DNA of 64,000 nucleotides from Marinobacter sp. GTDB taxonomy: Bacteria > Pseudomonadota > Gammaproteobacteria > Pseudomonadales > Oleiphilaceae. Shown in pieces: positions 48,510-60,806 of this stretch. Position 1 is the stretch's first letter. Each line of letters starts with the position of its first letter. The stretch lies in the NCBI GenBank assembly GCA_018402255.1, contig JAGYIS010000010.1, positions 124,001 to 188,000 on the forward strand. The letters are read 5' to 3'. Made by a program: the position numbers and the translations under genes. The notes beneath the pieces are model-generated. The model had not been told where the DNA came from and ran no database searches. It saw only the letters and a program-made list of their open reading frames with translations.

Positions 48510-49220
48510 TCAGGTTGCTCTTTGCAGCAGCAGATTCCGGATGTGTCCGATTGCCTTGGTGGGATTCAGACCCTTGGGGCAAACACTCACACAGTTCATG
48601 ATTCCGCGGCAACGGAATACACTGAACGGATCATCCAGATTGGACAAGCGCTCTGCCTGCGCAGTGTCACGGCTATCCGCCAGGAACCGGTACGCCTGAA
48701 GCAGACCGGACGGACCGATAAACTTGTCCGGATTCCACCAGAACGACGGACAAGCCGTTGAACAGCACGCACACAGAATACACTCGTACAAACCGTCCAG
48801 CTTTTCCCGATCTTCCGGAGTCTGCAGTCGCTCAATGGCCGGTGCCGGCGTGTCATTGACCAGGTACGGCATGACCTTCTCGTACTGCTTGTAGAACAGG
48901 CTCATGTCCACAACCAGATCACGAATAACCGGCAGGCCAGGCAGCGGGCGCAAAACCAGCTTGTTCTTTTTGACCACCTGGGACATCGGCGTGATACACG
49001 CCAGGCCATTGGTGCCGTTCATGTTCATGCCATCGGAGCCACAAACACCTTCACGGCAGGAACGGCGATACGCCATCGACGAATCGCGCTCCTTGATGAG
49101 ATTCAACACATCCAGGACCATCAGGTCCTTTCCTTCCGGAATATCGACTTCCACGTCCTGCATATAGGGCGCGCTGTCGGTCTCCGGATTATAACGATAA
49201 AGGCTTACTAACATTTTCAC
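48510..49220 (-). CDS. sdhB: Succinate dehydrogenase iron-sulfur subunit
   Basis: Electron-transfer subunit of respiratory complex II, 236 residues. All three cluster motifs are seen: [2Fe-2S] in SCREGVCGSDGMNMNG and a later Cys, [4Fe-4S] in CILCACCSTACP, and [3Fe-4S] in CRGIMNCVSVCPKGLNP. It is the last gene of sdhCDAB, 7 bases after sdhA. Confidence 0.97.
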   Translation of the reverse strand: MKMLVSLYRYNPETDSAPYMQDVEVDIPEGKDLMVLDVLNLIKERDSSMAYRRSCREGVCGSDGMNMNGTNGLACITPMSQVVKKNKLVLRPLPGLPVIRDLVVDMSLFYKQYEKVMPYLVNDTPAPAIERLQTPEDREKLDGLYECILCACCSTACPSFWWNPDKFIGPSGLLQAYRFLADSRDTAQAERLSNLDDPFSVFRCRGIMNCVSVCPKGLNPTKAIGHIRNLLLQRAT

Positions 49221-49227
49221 GTCCCCC

Positions 49228-51001
49228 TTAGTAAGTCCGGACCTTGGGCTGGAATGTTTCTACGGTCTTCGGCGCAAAGTTCACATCACGCTTGCCAACA
49301 CGCTTGTCCAGCGGGAAGTACATGGAGTGCTTCAGCCAGTTCTCGTCGTCACGCTCGGTGAAATCGTTCCGGGCGTGAGCGCCGCGACTTTCCTTACGCT
49401 CAAATGCTGAGATAGCAGTCGCCAGTGCCACTTCGAACAGGTTGTCGAGTTCGAGCGCTTCGATACGCGCGGTGTTGAAGGCGTTGCTGGTATCCGTCAG
49501 CTTGGTATTGCGAACCCGCTCACCAATGGCCTCAAGCTTCTGCAGACCCTTCTTCCATGCTCTTACCGTCACGGAATACGCCGAAATACAGCTGCATGCA
49601 GTTCTGCAGATCTTTACGGACAGCGGCAACACTTTCGCCCTCAGAGGCATTATTCAGGCGATCAAGGCGAGCCATTGCACGCTTGATGTCTTCCTCGCTG
49701 GCGCCGTCTACTTCAAAGCCGCCTCGCAGCTGCTCTTCAATGTGCAGGCCTGCCGCACGACCGAAGACAACCAGGTCCAGCAGCGAGTTGCCGCCCAGAC
49801 GGTTAGCGCCGTGTACGGAGACGCAAGCGACCTCACCACAGGCAAACAGACCAGGAATCGGCTTGTCTGCGCCATTTTCGTCCTGGGTCAGCGCCTGGCC
49901 ACCCACGTTGGTCGGAATACCACCCATCATGTAATGACAGGTCGGGACCACCGGAACCGGCTCTTTAACCGGATCGACGTGGGCAAAGGTACGGGACAGC
50001 TCGCAAATGCCGGGCAGACGCAGGTTCAGGGTTTCTTCACCCAGGTGATCCAGCTTCAGCAGAACGTGGTCTTTTTCCGGGCCACAGCCGCGACCTTCAA
50101 GAATTTCAATAACCATTGACCGGGCAACCACATCCCGACCCGCAAGGTCTTTCGCGTTGGGCGCATAGCGCTCCATGAAACGCTCACCTTCGGAGTTGAT
50201 CAGGTAACCGCCCTCACCGCGACAACCTTCTGTCACCAGTGTGCCGGCGCCGTGAATCCCGGTCGGGTGGAACTGCCACATTTCCATATCCTGCATGGGG
50301 AAGCCCGCACGCAGTGCCATACCGATACCGTCACCGGTGTTGATCAGCGCGTTGGTGGTGGAGGCATAGATCCGACCTGCACCGCCAGTGGCAAGAACCG
50401 TCGCCTTGGACTTGATGTAAGCCACTTCGCCGGTTTCGATTTCAATCGCCACAACCCCGACAACTTCGTCTTTGCTGTTCTTGACCAGGTCGACTGCATA
50501 CCACTCGTTCAGAAAGGTTGTTCCGCCCTTCAGGTTAGCCTGGTAGAGCGTGTGCAGCAGTGCGTGGCCGGTACGGTCAGCAGCCGCACAGGTACGTGCC
50601 GCCTGAGTGGGGTTATCCGGACCCTTGGACTGGCCACCGAACGGGCGCTGATAGATACGACCCTGCTCGGTACGTGAAAACGGAAGGCCCATATGCTCAA
50701 GCTCGAAAACCGCCTGAGGACCCACTGAACACATATACTCAACCGCGTCCTGATCGGCAATGTAGTCAGACCCCTTTACGGTGTCATACATGTGCCAGCG
50801 CCAATCGTCGTTGGGATCCGCACTTGCGATGGCGCAGGTAATGCCACCCTGTGCCGACACGGTGTGCGAACGAGTCGGGAATACTTTTGTGATGCAGGCA
50901 GTATTGACGCCGGATTCGGTCAACTGCAGGGCAGCCCGCATACCGGCGCCGCCACCACCGATAACAATCGCGTCATAAGACATGGTCTTGATATTAGCCA
51001 T
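49228..51001 (-). pseudogene. sdhA: Succinate dehydrogenase flavoprotein subunit, frameshifted
   Basis: Catalytic subunit of complex II with covalent FAD. The first frame (51001-49532) has the FAD fold [13 protein letters not shown], the flavinylation histidine in [10 protein letters not shown] and the substrate loop [11 protein letters not shown]. The last 100 or so residues (RIEALELDNLF, ESRGAHARNDF) are in another frame. The break is in the GGG run at 49547-49549: removing one G gives [16 protein letters not shown] and a product of 590 residues, the usual size. Loss of SdhA would break the TCA cycle, so a sequencing error is the simplest reading. Confidence 0.92.
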
Positions 51002-51004
51002 CTA

Positions 51005-51349
51005 TTAAAGCCCCCAAAGAATCTGAATACCCCAAATCACATACACGAACATGGTCAAACCACACAACGCCTGAATCAGGAAACGTGGCGCCATTGCCTT
51101 GATGTAATCGGTAGTGACTGTCCAGAGCCCAACCCACGCGTGAGCGCCGATGGACAGGAGCGCCAGAAGAGTGAAGATACGGAACCAGGTTTGCGAAAAC
51201 AGTGCTGCCCAGGTTTCGTAGTTAACGTCACTGAACACCATGAAGCCCAAGAGGAACAGTGTGTACAAAGCCAGTACGTAGGCGGTGACACGCTGGATCA
51301 ACCAGTCAAAAACGCCACTGCGTCCGAGGTTAGTTACGCTGCTTACCAT
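51005..51349 (-). CDS. sdhD: Succinate dehydrogenase membrane anchor subunit
   Basis: Hydrophobic anchor of 114 residues with three membrane helices that help bind haem b and ubiquinone. The family pattern SGVFDWLIQRVTAYVLALY, then IGAHAWVGLWTVTTDYIKA (with the haem histidine) is present. It overlaps sdhC by 7 bases and precedes sdhA by 3. Confidence 0.93.
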   Translation of the reverse strand: MVSSVTNLGRSGVFDWLIQRVTAYVLALYTLFLLGFMVFSDVNYETWAALFSQTWFRIFTLLALLSIGAHAWVGLWTVTTDYIKAMAPRFLIQALCGLTMFVYVIWGIQILWGL

Positions 51350-51717
51350 ACCCAGACTCCAGCCAGAATAATGAGAACAATGGAAACCACAACAGTGATC
51401 TTCGCGGCGAGACGGCCGCTTTCGAGCTCTTCAGCAATACCCATATCCATGATCAGGTGTTTGATACCCGCAACCAGGTGGTACAGCAGAGCAGAAAGGA
51501 TGCCCCAAATAATCAGCTTGGCAAGGAAGCTGTCCAGCAGTTCGTTCACCCGGGCGAAACCATCTTCTCCGGACAGGGAGAGATCCAGACCGTACAACAG
51601 GAAGGCAACACCCACAAAAATGATGATGCCGCTGATGCGATGCAGGATCGATGTGATGGCAGGCAGCGGGAAATGGAACTTGCCGAGATCGAGATTTACT
51701 GGTCGTTTGCTATTCAC
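51343..51717 (-). CDS. sdhC: Succinate dehydrogenase cytochrome b556 subunit
   Basis: Membrane subunit of 124 residues, three helices. The RPVNLDLGKFHFPLPAITSI segment followed by LHRISG, and the haem-ligand region LLYHLVAGIKHLIMDMG, are diagnostic. It is the first gene of sdhCDAB and is transcribed away from gltA. Confidence 0.95.
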   Translation of the reverse strand: MNSKRPVNLDLGKFHFPLPAITSILHRISGIIIFVGVAFLLYGLDLSLSGEDGFARVNELLDSFLAKLIIWGILSALLYHLVAGIKHLIMDMGIAEELESGRLAAKITVVVSIVLIILAGVWVW

Positions 51718-51898
51718 AGCGCTCTCACACTCTCTTTTGGTTCCGCGGGACCGAAAAACGGTGGCGGATGGTTGGTATGTTAAGATCGGGGAATCGATAC
51801 GTTACCGATAACCGATTGGCTCAGGAGGGCGGATGACAACCTGATAGCTTGCTATGTTAGAGCTCGCATTGAGGTGCATCCCCGATTCCGGGCTACGG

Positions 51899-51927
51899 AT
51901 TATAAGGAGACGCCCCGGTAATTACAA
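51899..51927 (-). promoter_or_regulatory. Sigma-70 promoter of sdhCDAB
   Basis: On the minus strand: -35 TTGTAA (51927-51922), 17-base spacer, -10 TATAAT (51904-51899), giving a leader of about 175 bases before sdhC. Confidence 0.65.
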
Positions 51928-52079
51928 ACTTGCAACAACCACCAAACCCTTGAGAATCGCCGCCCCACACCCGCTATAAGGCGTATTGACAAATATTGTT
52001 TTGCTGGCCCAACCGCTATAATTCGGGATATCCCTGATTTACAGCAAACGTTAAATTCGGCGTTTTCAGCCCGGGTGCA

Positions 52080-52107
52080 TTGACAAAAAAAGCTAACGCC
52101 CTATATT
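52080..52107 (+). promoter_or_regulatory. Sigma-70 promoter of gltA
   Basis: -35 TTGACA (52080-52085), 16-base spacer, -10 TATATT (52102-52107). Transcription would start about 80 bases before the gltA ATG, which has AGGAG 6 bases upstream. Confidence 0.7.
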
Positions 52108-52194
52108 TTGCCGCCAGTTTTGCGATAATACGCGCTTTCTCGCGCATCTAATCATGCAGACAAGCTGTCACAGCTAATCAAACAGGAGAGCACC

Positions 52195-53472
52195 ATGACC
52201 GACAGGAAAGCCACGCTCTCGGTGGGAGATAAGTCCATTGAGCTTCCGATGTATTCCGGCACCGTCGGCCCTGACGTTATTGACGTACGCGGCCTGGTTC
52301 AGGAAGGCGTTTTCACCTACGATCCAGGCTTCGTATCCACTGCAGCCTGCGAATCGGCCATCACCTATATCGATGGCGCGAAAGGTATCTTGCTTCACCG
52401 TGGTTACCCGATTGACCAGTTGGCCGAGCAATCCGATTTTCTCGAGGTCTGCTACCTGCTTCTGAATGGCGAGCTGCCGAGCTGCAGAAGAGAACAAGCG
52501 TTTCCACGACACCATCAAAAACCACACCATGCTGCACGATCAGATGCGCAATTTCTTCAACGGCTTCCGCCGTGATGCGCATCCGATGGCTATCATGTGT
52601 GGCGTTGTCGGCGCACTCGTCCGCGTTCTACCATGACCAGATGGACGTTACCGATCCCAAGCAGCGTGAAGTCACTGCACATCGCCTGATCGCCAAAATG
52701 CCGACCATTGCGGCCTGGTGTTACAAGTATTCGGTTGGTCAGCCATTCATGTACCCGCGTAACGACCTATCCTATGCTGAAAACTTCCTGCACATGATGT
52801 TTGGTACTCCTTGCGAGGAATACAAGCCGAACCCTGTGTTGGCTAACGCAATGGACAAGATCTTCATTCTGCACGCTGATCACGAGCAGAATGCGTCCAC
52901 TTCTACCGTTCGACTGGCCGGTTCTACTGGCGCCAATCCATACGCGTGCATCGCCTCTGGTATTGCTGCATTGTGGGGACCGGCTCACGGCGGCGCCAAC
53001 GAAGCCGTTCTGGATATGCTGGCTGAAATCGGCGACGTAGCCAACATTGACACTTTCATCGAAAAAGCCAAAGACAAGAACGATCCGTTCCGCCTGATGG
53101 GCTTTGGCCACCGGGTTTACAAAAACTTTGATCCGCGCGCCAAGGTGATGAGCGAAACCGCTCACCAGGTACTGAGCGAGCTCGGCCTGGAAAACGATCC
53201 CTCTGCTGAAGATCGCCCAGCGTCTGGAACAGATAGCCCTGGAAGACGAATACTTTGTGCAGCGCCAGCTGTACCCGAACGTCGACTTCTACTCCGGCAT
53301 CATCCTGAAGGCCATTGGTATCCCGACCTCTATGTTTACCGTGATTTTCGCGATGTCGCGCACCATCGGCTGGTTCTCTCACTGGAACGAAATGGTCAGC
53401 GGCAACTACCGCATCGGTCGTCCGCGCCAGCTTTACACCGGCTCGCCAAAGCGGGATTACCCGAAAAACTGA
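52195..53472 (+). pseudogene. gltA: Citrate synthase with three +1 frameshifts
   Basis: Condenses oxaloacetate and acetyl-CoA. The protein is readable only by changing frame three times. Frame 1 runs from [19 protein letters not shown] to NGELPS; the next begins [11 protein letters not shown] after an extra base at 52480-52483; the third begins [10 protein letters not shown] after an extra C near 52618; the first frame returns at [15 protein letters not shown] after an extra C in the CCC at 53199-53201. The corrected product has about 424 residues, with [15 protein letters not shown] and [16 protein letters not shown] catalytic regions intact. Three insertions in an otherwise perfectly conserved gene point to consensus error. 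Confidence 0.93.
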
Positions 53473-53495
53473 GCGGCACGCTACGTTCAGAACCC

Positions 53496-53523
53496 AAAAG
53501 CCGCTGATCTCAGCGGCTTTTTT
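53496..53523 (+). terminator. Rho-independent terminator of gltA
   Basis: An 11-bp stem (AAAAGCCGCTG with CAGCGGCTTTT), 4-base loop, then a T run, 24 bases after the gltA stop. Confidence 0.92.
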
Positions 53524-53575
53524 CGTATTATGGGACAACAAAGACAAACACTGACAACAACGAGGGTAAGGCACC

Positions 53576-54445
53576 ATGGCAAAAATCGCTTTTATCGGGC
53601 TTGGCGTAATGGGGTACCCAATGGCTGGCCACCTGAGCAAGGCTGGCCACGGCGTATCTGTCTGGAATCGCACAGCGGAAACGGCACAACAATGGGCCAG
53701 AGAGTTTAATGGAGTCGCCGCTGAGAGCATCGCAGAGGCAGTTGCACAGGCCGACATCATCCTGACATGCGTTGGTGCAGACAAAGACCTCAGAGAGGTC
53801 TACGAGGCGCCTGAAGGCATTATCGCCCACGCACCCTCCGATGCCATCCTGGTGGATCACACAACCGCCTCTGCCGGTATTGCCGAAGCTTTGGCCAGAT
53901 CTGCCAACAACCGTGGCCTGGGATTTATTGATGCACCGGTTTCAGGTGGCCAGCAGGGCGCCGAAAATGGCCAGTTAACCATCATGTGTGGCGGTTTACA
54001 GGCGCACTTCGACAGGGTCCAGCCGATCCTGGAGTGCTACGCCCGAGCGATGACCTTGATGGGGCCTGTCGGCAGCGGACAGAAAACCAAAATGGTTAAC
54101 CAGATTGCCATTGCCGGACTGGTGCAAGGCCTGTCTGAGGCTCTGCATTTTGCCGAACAGGCGGAACTGGACGTTCGTAAGGTCGTTGATGTGATTTCCA
54201 AGGGAGCCGCCCAGTCATGGCAGATGGAAAATCGCTCCGGAACGATGATTGATGGCGAATTCGAGCACGGGTTTGCCGTGGACTGGATGCGCAAGGATCT
54301 GGCAATCTGCCTGGATGAAGCCCGTCGCAACGGCTCAAAATTACCCGTTGCCGCCCTGGTGGATCAGTTCTATGGGGATGTACAGGATATGGGGGGAAAT
54401 CGCTGGGATACGTCTTCGCTGATTCAGCGACTTCGAAAAAAATAA
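53576..54445 (+). CDS. NAD(P)-dependent oxidoreductase, 3-hydroxyisobutyrate dehydrogenase family
   Basis: Beta-hydroxyacid dehydrogenase of 289 residues. The N-terminal Rossmann fold has IAFIGLGVMGYPMAGHLSKAG. The family substrate motif DAPVSGGQQGAENGQLTIM and the catalytic lysine in GSGQKTKMVNQ are intact, and the C-terminal helical domain follows. Possible substrates include 3-hydroxyisobutyrate, tartronate semialdehyde or glyoxylate/succinic semialdehyde; the sequence alone does not decide. It is monocistronic, with terminators on both sides. Confidence 0.9.
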   Translation: MAKIAFIGLGVMGYPMAGHLSKAGHGVSVWNRTAETAQQWAREFNGVAAESIAEAVAQADIILTCVGADKDLREVYEAPEGIIAHAPSDAILVDHTTASAGIAEALARSANNRGLGFIDAPVSGGQQGAENGQLTIMCGGLQAHFDRVQPILECYARAMTLMGPVGSGQKTKMVNQIAIAGLVQGLSEALHFAEQAELDVRKVVDVISKGAAQSWQMENRSGTMIDGEFEHGFAVDWMRKDLAICLDEARRNGSKLPVAALVDQFYGDVQDMGGNRWDTSSLIQRLRKK

Positions 54446-54480
54446 TGCGTTACCAAGGACAGATCCAAACGCAGGAATAG

Positions 54481-54530
54481 CGAAACCCGCGAACCAGGCG
54501 CACAGCAAAAGCGTTGGTTCGCGGGTTTCG
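54481..54530. terminator. Long perfect hairpin between convergent genes
   Basis: A 16-bp perfect inverted repeat (CGAAACCCGCGAACCA with TGGTTCGCGGGTTTCG) around an 18-base loop separates two convergent genes. There is no T tract on either strand, so it may act as a Rho-assisted terminator or an mRNA 3'-end stabiliser. Confidence 0.6.
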
Positions 54531-54541
54531 TGGCTAAACAA

Positions 54542-57181
54542 TCACTTCTTTTTATCTCTCGGTACCCAGCGCCCGCCTTCATACCAGGCAGACCAGCCCG
54601 TCGCTTTGCCGTCTTGCTCTGACATCACGTACTGCTCCTTGGATTTCCGACTGTAGCGGATCACCGACGGGTTACCCTCGGGATCTTTCTCCGGGGCATC
54701 CATCAGGTAATCGTACTTGGGGTCGATTTCCTTGCGGTGCGGTTTGATCTCCATCACCAGCGGCGGCCTGGTTTCCCGATTTTTCGGAAACTTACTGGCC
54801 GCCAGGAACAGGCCAGAGGCACCATCCCGCAATACGTAGGTGTCGTCCACCTTCTGGCATTGCAACTCCGGCATGGGCACCGGGTCCATCTTGGGTGGCG
54901 CTGGCTCACCGCTCTTCAGCAACTTACGAGTGTTCTTGCACTCATCACTGGTACAGCCAAAGTATTTACCAAAGCGACCGGTCTTCAACTGCATCTCCGA
55001 GCCGCACTTGTCACATTCCAGCGTCGGTCCGTCGTAACCCTTGATCCGGAACGTGCCCTGCTCTACCTCATAGCCGGAACAGTCGGGATTATTACCGCAC
55101 ACATGGAGCTTGCGGGCCTCATCCACCAGGTAGCTGTCCATGGCTGTGCCACACTTGCCACAGCGACGCTTTTTGCGGAGCAGTCGGGTTTCGCCCTCGC
55201 CTTCCACATCTTCATCGGCACTGACCACTTCGTCACCAGAAACCAGGTTGATGGTGGTTTTGCAGCGCTCTTTCGGAGGCAAGGAGTAGCCGGAGCAACC
55301 CAGGAACACCCCGGTGCTGGCCACCCGTATTTGCATGTTCCGGCCGCAGCTGGGGCACGCAATATCGGTCTCTGTCGGCGTGTTCGCCCGCATACCACCA
55401 TCCGGCTGCTCAGCGCTTTCGAGCTGATTGCGGAATTTGGCGTAAAAATCGTTGAGCACCTTCTTCCAGTTCACATCACCACCGGCGATATGATCCAGCT
55501 CACCTTCCAGGCGGGCGGTGAAATCGTAATCCATCAGGTTGGGGAAGGATTCCGCCAGTCGTTCGGTCACAATCTCACCCATCTTCTCGGCGTAGAACCG
55601 ACGGTTCTGCAGGCGTACGTAGCCCCGATCCTGGATGGTTGAAATAATTGAAGCGTAGGTAGATGGTCGTCCAATACCTTGCTTTTCAAGCTCTTTAACC
55701 AGGCTTGCTTCTGTATAGCGCGGAGAAGGCTTGGTGAAATGCTGGGTTGGATCGAGCTTTTTAAGGTCCAGAACCTCATCAACCTTGATGTCCGGCAGAG
55801 CCACATCTTCGTCTTTCTTGGCCGACTGGGGCGCGGCTTTCAGAAAGCCTTCAAACTTGATGATCCGACCGCGAGTACGCAGCTCGTAATCGCCGTTAGC
55901 AACAACAATCGACGTACTCAGGAACTCGGCATCGGCCATCTGGCAGGCAATAAACTGGCGCCAGATCAGGTCATAGAGCTTTTCTGCGTCTTTTTCCAGG
56001 CCTGAGATATCCGTAGGCCGGAGAGAAACATCCGAAGGACGTATCGCTTCGTGCGCTTCCTGAGCACCTTCTTTGCTGCCGTATAAACGCGGGCTGTCAG
56101 GCAGATAGCGCTCACCAAACTGTTTCTGGACAAACTCACGACAACTGGCCACAGCGTCCTGGCTCAAGTTGGTCGAGTCGGTACGCATGTAGGTGATGTA
56201 GCCCGCCTCATAGAGGCGCTGTGCCAGCATCATGGTCTTTTTGACACTGAAGCCCATCCGGTTGCTGGCAGCCTGCTGCAATGTCGAGGTAATAAAGGGA
56301 GCCGAAGGCTTTGATCGGGTAGGTTTGTCTTCCCGCTTGGCAACCTTGAAGCTACCGTCTTTGAGACGAGCCACATGTTCGTTGCTTTGTGCTTCGTTCA
56401 CCGGGCGGTAGGGCTTGTCGTTATGCCGCGTGACCTCAAAACGCACCGGCTCTTTAGCGCCCGCGGCACCCAGGTCGGCGTGCAACTGCCAGAACTCTTC
56501 CGGGATAAATTTGCGGATTTCCCGCTCACGCTCAACAATCAAGCGAACCGCAACAGACTGCACTCGCCCGGCCGACAAGCCACGGGCAATCTTCGCCCAC
56601 AACAGGGGCGACACCATATAACCAACCACCCGATCAAGGAAACGACGGGCCTGTTGCGCATTAACACGGTCGTTGTCGAGACTTCCAGGGTCTTTAAAAG
56701 CCTCCTGGATAGCGCGCTTGGTGATTTCGTTGAAGACAACGCGCCGGTACTTTTCAGGTTCGCCGCCAATCGTTTGCTGAAGGTGCCAGGCAATGGCCTC
56801 CCCTTCTCTATCCAAATCCGTCGCGAGATAGATGTGGTCGGCAGACTTGGCCAGGCGCTTGAGTTCGCTGACGACTTTTTCCTTGCCGGGCAGAATCTCG
56901 TAGCGAGCGCTCCAGTCCTGGTCAGGGTCTACCCCCATTCGGGCAACCAGCTGCTCCCTGGACTTGCGCTTTTTGTGCTCGACCTTTTCCTCCGGGCTCA
57001 GTTTACGAGTGACGGCAGCCTGTTTCGCCCGCTCTTTCGGGTCAGACTGACTGCCACTGCCACTGACCGGCAGGTCGCGAATGTGGCCGACGCTGGATTT
57101 GACGATAAAATCCGAGCCCAGGTACTTGTTGATGGTCTTCGCTTTCGCTGGCGACTCGACAATAACGAGACTTTTACCCAT
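54542..57181 (-). CDS. topA: DNA topoisomerase I
   Basis: Type IA topoisomerase that relaxes negative supercoils. ATG 57181 ([22 protein letters not shown]) gives 879 residues; an open frame from 57256 adds only unlike residues. A TOPRIM domain at the start is followed by the active-site tyrosine in [13 protein letters not shown]. At the C-terminus there are three four-cysteine zinc modules (beginning CPSCGRN, CGKCGTA and CDKCGSE) and a basic tail ending KKK. It lies next to fadAB, as in pseudomonads. Confidence 0.97.
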   Translation of the reverse strand: MGKSLVIVESPAKAKTINKYLGSDFIVKSSVGHIRDLPVSGSGSQSDPKERAKQAAVTRKLSPEEKVEHKKRKSREQLVARMGVDPDQDWSARYEILPGKEKVVSELKRLAKSADHIYLATDLDREGEAIAWHLQQTIGGEPEKYRRVVFNEITKRAIQEAFKDPGSLDNDRVNAQQARRFLDRVVGYMVSPLLWAKIARGLSAGRVQSVAVRLIVEREREIRKFIPEEFWQLHADLGAAGAKEPVRFEVTRHNDKPYRPVNEAQSNEHVARLKDGSFKVAKREDKPTRSKPSAPFITSTLQQAASNRMGFSVKKTMMLAQRLYEAGYITYMRTDSTNLSQDAVASCREFVQKQFGERYLPDSPRLYGSKEGAQEAHEAIRPSDVSLRPTDISGLEKDAEKLYDLIWRQFIACQMADAEFLSTSIVVANGDYELRTRGRIIKFEGFLKAAPQSAKKDEDVALPDIKVDEVLDLKKLDPTQHFTKPSPRYTEASLVKELEKQGIGRPSTYASIISTIQDRGYVRLQNRRFYAEKMGEIVTERLAESFPNLMDYDFTARLEGELDHIAGGDVNWKKVLNDFYAKFRNQLESAEQPDGGMRANTPTETDIACPSCGRNMQIRVASTGVFLGCSGYSLPPKERCKTTINLVSGDEVVSADEDVEGEGETRLLRKKRRCGKCGTAMDSYLVDEARKLHVCGNNPDCSGYEVEQGTFRIKGYDGPTLECDKCGSEMQLKTGRFGKYFGCTSDECKNTRKLLKSGEPAPPKMDPVPMPELQCQKVDDTYVLRDGASGLFLAASKFPKNRETRPPLVMEIKPHRKEIDPKYDYLMDAPEKDPEGNPSVIRYSRKSKEQYVMSEQDGKATGWSAWYEGGRWVPRDKKK

Positions 57182-57281
57182 ATCGGAGATCTGTATCCTT
57201 GGCGATAAATCGGTTAAGTGCAGAGCAAACCGCAAACTCGCATAAAAATCAGGCAACTGGAAAACATAAAGGCTGCCATTG

Positions 57282-57310
57282 TGTATAGGCTCACTGTTTT
57301 ACAGGGTCAA
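57282..57310 (-). promoter_or_regulatory. Sigma-70 promoter of topA
   Basis: On the minus strand: -35 TTGACC (57310-57305), 17-base spacer, -10 TATACA (57287-57282), about 100 bases before the topA start. Confidence 0.65.
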
Positions 57311-57392
57311 GAATAGCAAGACAACCCATTCTTTGACTTCAACGACCCTTTTTTTGGGATATCAACGCACATTAACGTCGACACAAACAGGA

Positions 57393-57414
57393 AGGCCCGG
57401 CAAAAGCCGGGCCT
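57393..57414 (-). terminator. Terminator after fadA
   Basis: A 9-bp GC-rich stem (AGGCCCGGC with GCCGGGCCT) with an AAAA loop, about 33 bases past the fadA stop on the minus strand. The T tract is poor, so efficiency is uncertain. Confidence 0.6.
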
Positions 57415-57446
57415 CCTGAACAAGCATGACTGATCGTATTAACGGA

Positions 57447-58649
<1,203 letters not shown>

Positions 58650-58655
58650 TCAGGG

Positions 58656-60806
58656 TTAGCCAAAGAACTTTTTGCCAGTCTTGGCCATTTCACGCAGCTT
58701 CTCGGTCGGATGATACAAAGGACCAAGGTCTGCAAACTTGTCTGCCAGCTCAACGAACTTGTCTACACCCAGATCATCGATGTAGCGCAGGGCACCACCA
58801 CGGAACGGCGGGAAGCCGATACCGAAGATCAGACCCATATCCGCGTCGGCCGGATCTTCCACGATGCCGTCTTCGAGGCAGCGTACAGTCTCCAGACACA
58901 GCGGGATCATCATGCGAGCAATGATGTCTTCTTCGCTGAACTCATTCTTGCCCTGAACAACCGGCTCAAGCAGCTTATAAGTTTCTTCATCGACAACTTT
59001 TTTCTGCTTGCCTTTGCGATCCAGTTCGTACTTGTAGAAGCCAACGTTGTTCTTCTGACCATAACGGTTGTTATCAAACATCACGTCAATGGCAGTGGTT
59101 TCTGCGTGCTTCATACGATCCGGGAAGCCGTCAGCCATTACATCGCCGGCGTGCTTGCCGGTATCCATGCCAACAACGTCCAGCAAATAGGCGGGACCCA
59201 TCGGCCAGCCGAACTTCTCCATCACCTTGTCAACTTGCTGGAAATCGGCGCCGTCACGAACCAGGCCAACAAAACCGCCGAAGTAAGGGAACAGTACACG
59301 GTTTACCAGGAAGCCCGGGCAATCGTTGACAACGATCGGGGTCTTGCCCATGGCCTTGGCGTAAGCCACGGTGGTCGCGATAGCGCGATCACTGGTCTTC
59401 TCGCCACGGATAACCTCAACCAGCGGCATCATGTGCACCGGGTTAAAGAAGTGCATGCCACAGAAGTTTTCCGGACGCTTCAGGTTTTTGGCCAGAAGGT
59501 TGATGGAAATTGTGGAGGTGTTGGAGGTGATGATGGCGTCATCGCGAACCATTTCTTCAGTTTCGCGCAGTACCGCATCCTTGACCTTCGGGTTTTCAAC
59601 AACTGCTTCAACAACCAGATCTACGTTCTTGAAATCACCGTAGTTAAGCGTTGGCGTGATGTTGTTGAGAACGTCGGCCATTTTGCCGGCATCCATCTTG
59701 CCCTTGTCAACACGCTTGGTCAGCAGCTTCTTGGCTTCGCTCAGGCCGAGCGCGATGCCGTCCTGATTGATGTCCTTCATGATGATCGGCGTGCCTTTCA
59801 GCGCAGACTGGAACGCTACGCCGCCACCCATGATACCGGCACCCAGTACGGCTGCCAGTTTCACGTCAGAAGCTTCTTTTTCCCAGGCGCTGGCTTTCTT
59901 CTTCAGGGCCTGATCGTTCAGGAACAAACCAACCAGACACGCGGCAACGTTGGTCTTGGCCATTTTAGCGAAGCCCTTGGCCTCTACTTCAATCGCCTTG
60001 TCGCGGGTCATGCCGGCATGCTTCTGCATGGTCTTGATCGCTTCCACCGGCGCCGGATAGTTCTTGCCGGCTTTGCCAGCCACGAACGCCTTGGAAATCT
60101 CGAACGCCATCATGCTTTCCATGGCGTTGAGCTTGATCTTGCCTTTTTTCTCTTCACGACGAGCCAGGTTGTCCAGCTTGCCTTCGTTGCACTGTTTGAT
60201 GATGGCAACCGCGGCATCAACCAGCTTGTCTGCTTCAACCACAGCATCAACAGCGCCGACTTTCAGAGCGGCGTCAGCGCGGTTTTCTGTGCCACCGGCA
60301 ATCCACTCGACAGCGTTATCAACACCTACGAGGCGAGACAGGCGAACAGTACCACCGAAGCCCGGGAAGATTCCCAGCTTGACTTCAGGCAGACCAACTT
60401 TGGCCTTCGGCGCCATAACACGGTAATCAGTGGCCAGACACATCTCAAAACCGCCGCCCAGTGCGATACCGTTGATGGCAGTTACGGTTGGGAACGGCAG
60501 GTCTTCAATGGCGTTAAATACTTCGTTCGCCTTCAGGTTGTTGGCGACGAGGTCTTCCTCGGAACCCGCAAACAGCTCGGTAAACTCGGTGATGTCTGCA
60601 CCAACAATAAAGCTGTCCTTGGAGCTGGTTACTACCAGACCCTTCAGGTTCTTCTGGGATTTGAGTGCTTCAGCTGCGGCGCCCAGCTCTTCGATGGTGA
60701 GGCGGTTGAACTTGTTGACTGACTCGCCTTGCAAGTCAAAGTCCAACTGAGCAATCCCACCGTCGATCTCTTTAACCGTGATGGCTTTACCTTCGTAAAT
60801 CATCAA
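58656..60806 (-). CDS. fadB: Fatty acid oxidation complex alpha subunit
   Basis: Multifunctional beta-oxidation protein of 716 residues. The N-terminal enoyl-CoA hydratase/isomerase domain (about 1-190) has [21 protein letters not shown] and the [19 protein letters not shown] catalytic region. The C-terminal 3-hydroxyacyl-CoA dehydrogenase part starts with [18 protein letters not shown] at about 315 and has the [17 protein letters not shown] active site. It is the first gene of fadBA; an inverted repeat upstream may be its operator. Confidence 0.97.
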   Translation of the reverse strand: MMIYEGKAITVKEIDGGIAQLDFDLQGESVNKFNRLTIEELGAAAEALKSQKNLKGLVVTSSKDSFIVGADITEFTELFAGSEEDLVANNLKANEVFNAIEDLPFPTVTAINGIALGGGFEMCLATDYRVMAPKAKVGLPEVKLGIFPGFGGTVRLSRLVGVDNAVEWIAGGTENRADAALKVGAVDAVVEADKLVDAAVAIIKQCNEGKLDNLARREEKKGKIKLNAMESMMAFEISKAFVAGKAGKNYPAPVEAIKTMQKHAGMTRDKAIEVEAKGFAKMAKTNVAACLVGLFLNDQALKKKASAWEKEASDVKLAAVLGAGIMGGGVAFQSALKGTPIIMKDINQDGIALGLSEAKKLLTKRVDKGKMDAGKMADVLNNITPTLNYGDFKNVDLVVEAVVENPKVKDAVLRETEEMVRDDAIITSNTSTISINLLAKNLKRPENFCGMHFFNPVHMMPLVEVIRGEKTSDRAIATTVAYAKAMGKTPIVVNDCPGFLVNRVLFPYFGGFVGLVRDGADFQQVDKVMEKFGWPMGPAYLLDVVGMDTGKHAGDVMADGFPDRMKHAETTAIDVMFDNNRYGQKNNVGFYKYELDRKGKQKKVVDEETYKLLEPVVQGKNEFSEEDIIARMMIPLCLETVRCLEDGIVEDPADADMGLIFGIGFPPFRGGALRYIDDLGVDKFVELADKFADLGPLYHPTEKLREMAKTGKKFFG

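Larger units (their letters stand above)
51718..52194. other. Divergent promoter region between sdhC and gltA
   Basis: 477 bases with no gene. It holds one good promoter in each direction (listed separately) and several further AT-rich -10-like hexamers, for example TATAAT at 52017-52022 without a well-spaced -35. This arrangement allows joint control of citrate synthase and the sdh-suc cluster. Confidence 0.75.

Noticed and set aside
51986..52022. TTGACA followed by TATAAT as a second gltA promoter
   Set aside because: The spacer is 25 bases, too long for a sigma-70 promoter.
52572..53507. A 311-codon frame that could be called as a short citrate synthase with a novel C-terminus
   Set aside because: Its C-terminal ~95 residues are out-of-frame reading; the true continuation [10 protein letters not shown] lies in the next frame, so it is a frameshift product.
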